DNA from: Methanomethylovorans sp.
GTDB taxonomy: Archaea > Halobacteriota > Methanosarcinia > Methanosarcinales > Methanosarcinaceae
DNA: 5,648 nucleotides
Direction of reading: 5' to 3'
Assembly: GCA_020854785.1 (NCBI GenBank)
Contig: JAHFZE010000003.1
Location: 1-5,648 of the forward strand
The notes under the pieces are model-generated. The model searched no databases and had not been told where the DNA came from. It worked only from the letters and a program-made list of their open reading frames with translations. Shown in pieces: positions 4,983-5,648 of this stretch (positions are counted from its first letter, which is position 1; the number at the start of each line of letters is the position of its first letter). The position numbers were made by a program, and so were the translations under genes.

Positions 4983-5648
4983 ATGCACACCGGAAAAGAG
5001 AGAAGTGGAACAGCAGTAAAAGTGACTGTATATGGGATGATCGCAAACATCGTCCTTACCATTTTCAAGTTCGTTGCTGGGATCTTAGGGAACAGTGCAG
5101 CAATGATAGCAGATGCGGTCCATTCGCTTTCCGACTTCATAACTGATATCGTGGTGATAATAGGGCTCAAGGCTGCGGGAAAACCTGCTGACAATAACCA
5201 CCAGTATGGCCACGGAAAGATAGAAACACTGTGTGCAGCCTTTGTAGGGATTGTACTTTTTATAATAGGCTTGGAGATCCTTCTGAGTGGTCTGGGGAAG
5301 ATACATGTTGTAATTAATGGCGGAAACCTGGAACAGCCTGGAATGATAGCTTTTATTGCTGCAGTTTTTTCTATCCTTATAAAGGAATTGTTGTTTAGAT
5401 ATACTTTGAATTATGCCAGAATGGTAAAAAGTGATGCTATGGAAGCAAACGCATGGCATCATCGTTCAGACGCATTCTCTTCTGTGGGAACAATGCTTGG
5501 TATCGGTGGTGCAATAGCCTTAGGGGGCAAATGGGCAGTCCTTGATCCGATAGCAGCGGTCATATTGAGCTTTTTCATATTCAAAGTGGCACTGGAGATC
5601 ACTTATAGGAATGCCAATGAACTTACGGAAGCTGCTCTTGAAAAAGAA
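4983..5648 (+). CDS. cation diffusion facilitator (CDF) metal transporter, partial (C-terminus beyond window)
   Basis: CDF proteins export divalent metals from the cytoplasm in exchange for protons and work as dimers. The 222 visible residues cover all six membrane segments (about 14-35, 38-62, 83-104, 118-138, 163-182, 185-205); the cytoplasmic metal-binding domain lies past the right edge. The transport site is clear: H47xxxD51 in ADAVHSLSD (segment 2) and H159xxxD163 in WHHRSD (before segment 5). HxxxD in both places is the pattern of Zn/Cd-type CDFs, whereas E. coli FieF has DxxxD in segment 2. The loop PADNNHQYGHGK (68-79) keeps D70, H73 and H77, positions that match the second metal site of FieF. 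The start is the ATG at 4983, with AAAGGAG ending 11 bases upstream, a slightly long gap. The family is certain; the exact metal is inferred. Confidence 0.95.
   Translation, partial: MHTGKERSGTAVKVTVYGMIANIVLTIFKFVAGILGNSAAMIADAVHSLSDFITDIVVIIGLKAAGKPADNNHQYGHGKIETLCAAFVGIVLFIIGLEILLSGLGKIHVVINGGNLEQPGMIAFIAAVFSILIKELLFRYTLNYARMVKSDAMEANAWHHRSDAFSSVGTMLGIGGAIALGGKWAVLDPIAAVILSFFIFKVALEITYRNANELTEAALEKE

Noticed and set aside
5085..5462. Minus-strand frames opposite the CDF gene
   Set aside because: The plus frame has complete CDF motifs; the opposite frames have none.
1..5648. CRISPR array, defence island or another new multi-gene system
   Set aside because: No regularly spaced repeats, no nuclease, helicase or toxin-like genes, and most of the window is ordinary housekeeping.

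Overview
The window reads as archaeal chromosome, most likely from a methylotrophic methanogen of the Methanosarcinaceae (inference, from protein flavour only). The main signs are an archaeal-type S-adenosylmethionine synthetase, a tRNA-Tyr interrupted by an intron at 37/38 next to a bulge-helix-bulge splice structure, TATA/BRE-like promoters, an exported protein with a PGF-CTERM archaeosortase signal, and a decayed IS5-type transposase of the kind common in Methanosarcina relatives. The genus cannot be fixed from the sequence alone.

Layout. Positions 1-704 (minus) hold most of hisG, cut by the left edge. A 302-base divergent promoter region separates it from mat (1007-2203, plus). Two tRNA genes follow on the plus strand: intron-containing tRNA-Tyr(GTA) at 2350-2460 and tRNA-Asp(GTC) at 2524-2596. 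From 2597 to about 3440 there is no intact gene. This stretch holds overlapping short inverted repeats, an 81-codon open frame without a start codon on the minus strand that looks like a gene relic, and a frameshifted 5' part of an IS5-family transposase on the plus strand. A hairpin closes the scar exactly at the stop codon of the next gene.

Positions 3445-4712 (minus) are a two-gene, translationally coupled operon. It encodes an exported protein with a lipobox-like N-terminus, two repeated beta-rich domains and a PGF-CTERM tail, followed by a 98-residue protein with two membrane segments. To the right, a cation diffusion facilitator (CDF) metal exporter starts at 4983 (plus) and runs off the window. 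A perfect 11-bp inverted repeat lies between its TATA box and its start codon.

The genes do not form one pathway: histidine biosynthesis, methyl-donor synthesis and tRNAs are housekeeping, while the surface-protein operon and the CDF exporter are envelope functions. I see no clear new defence or mobile system. The least explained items are the surface-protein/two-TM pair, the palindrome before the CDF gene, and the coding relic at 2739-2984.
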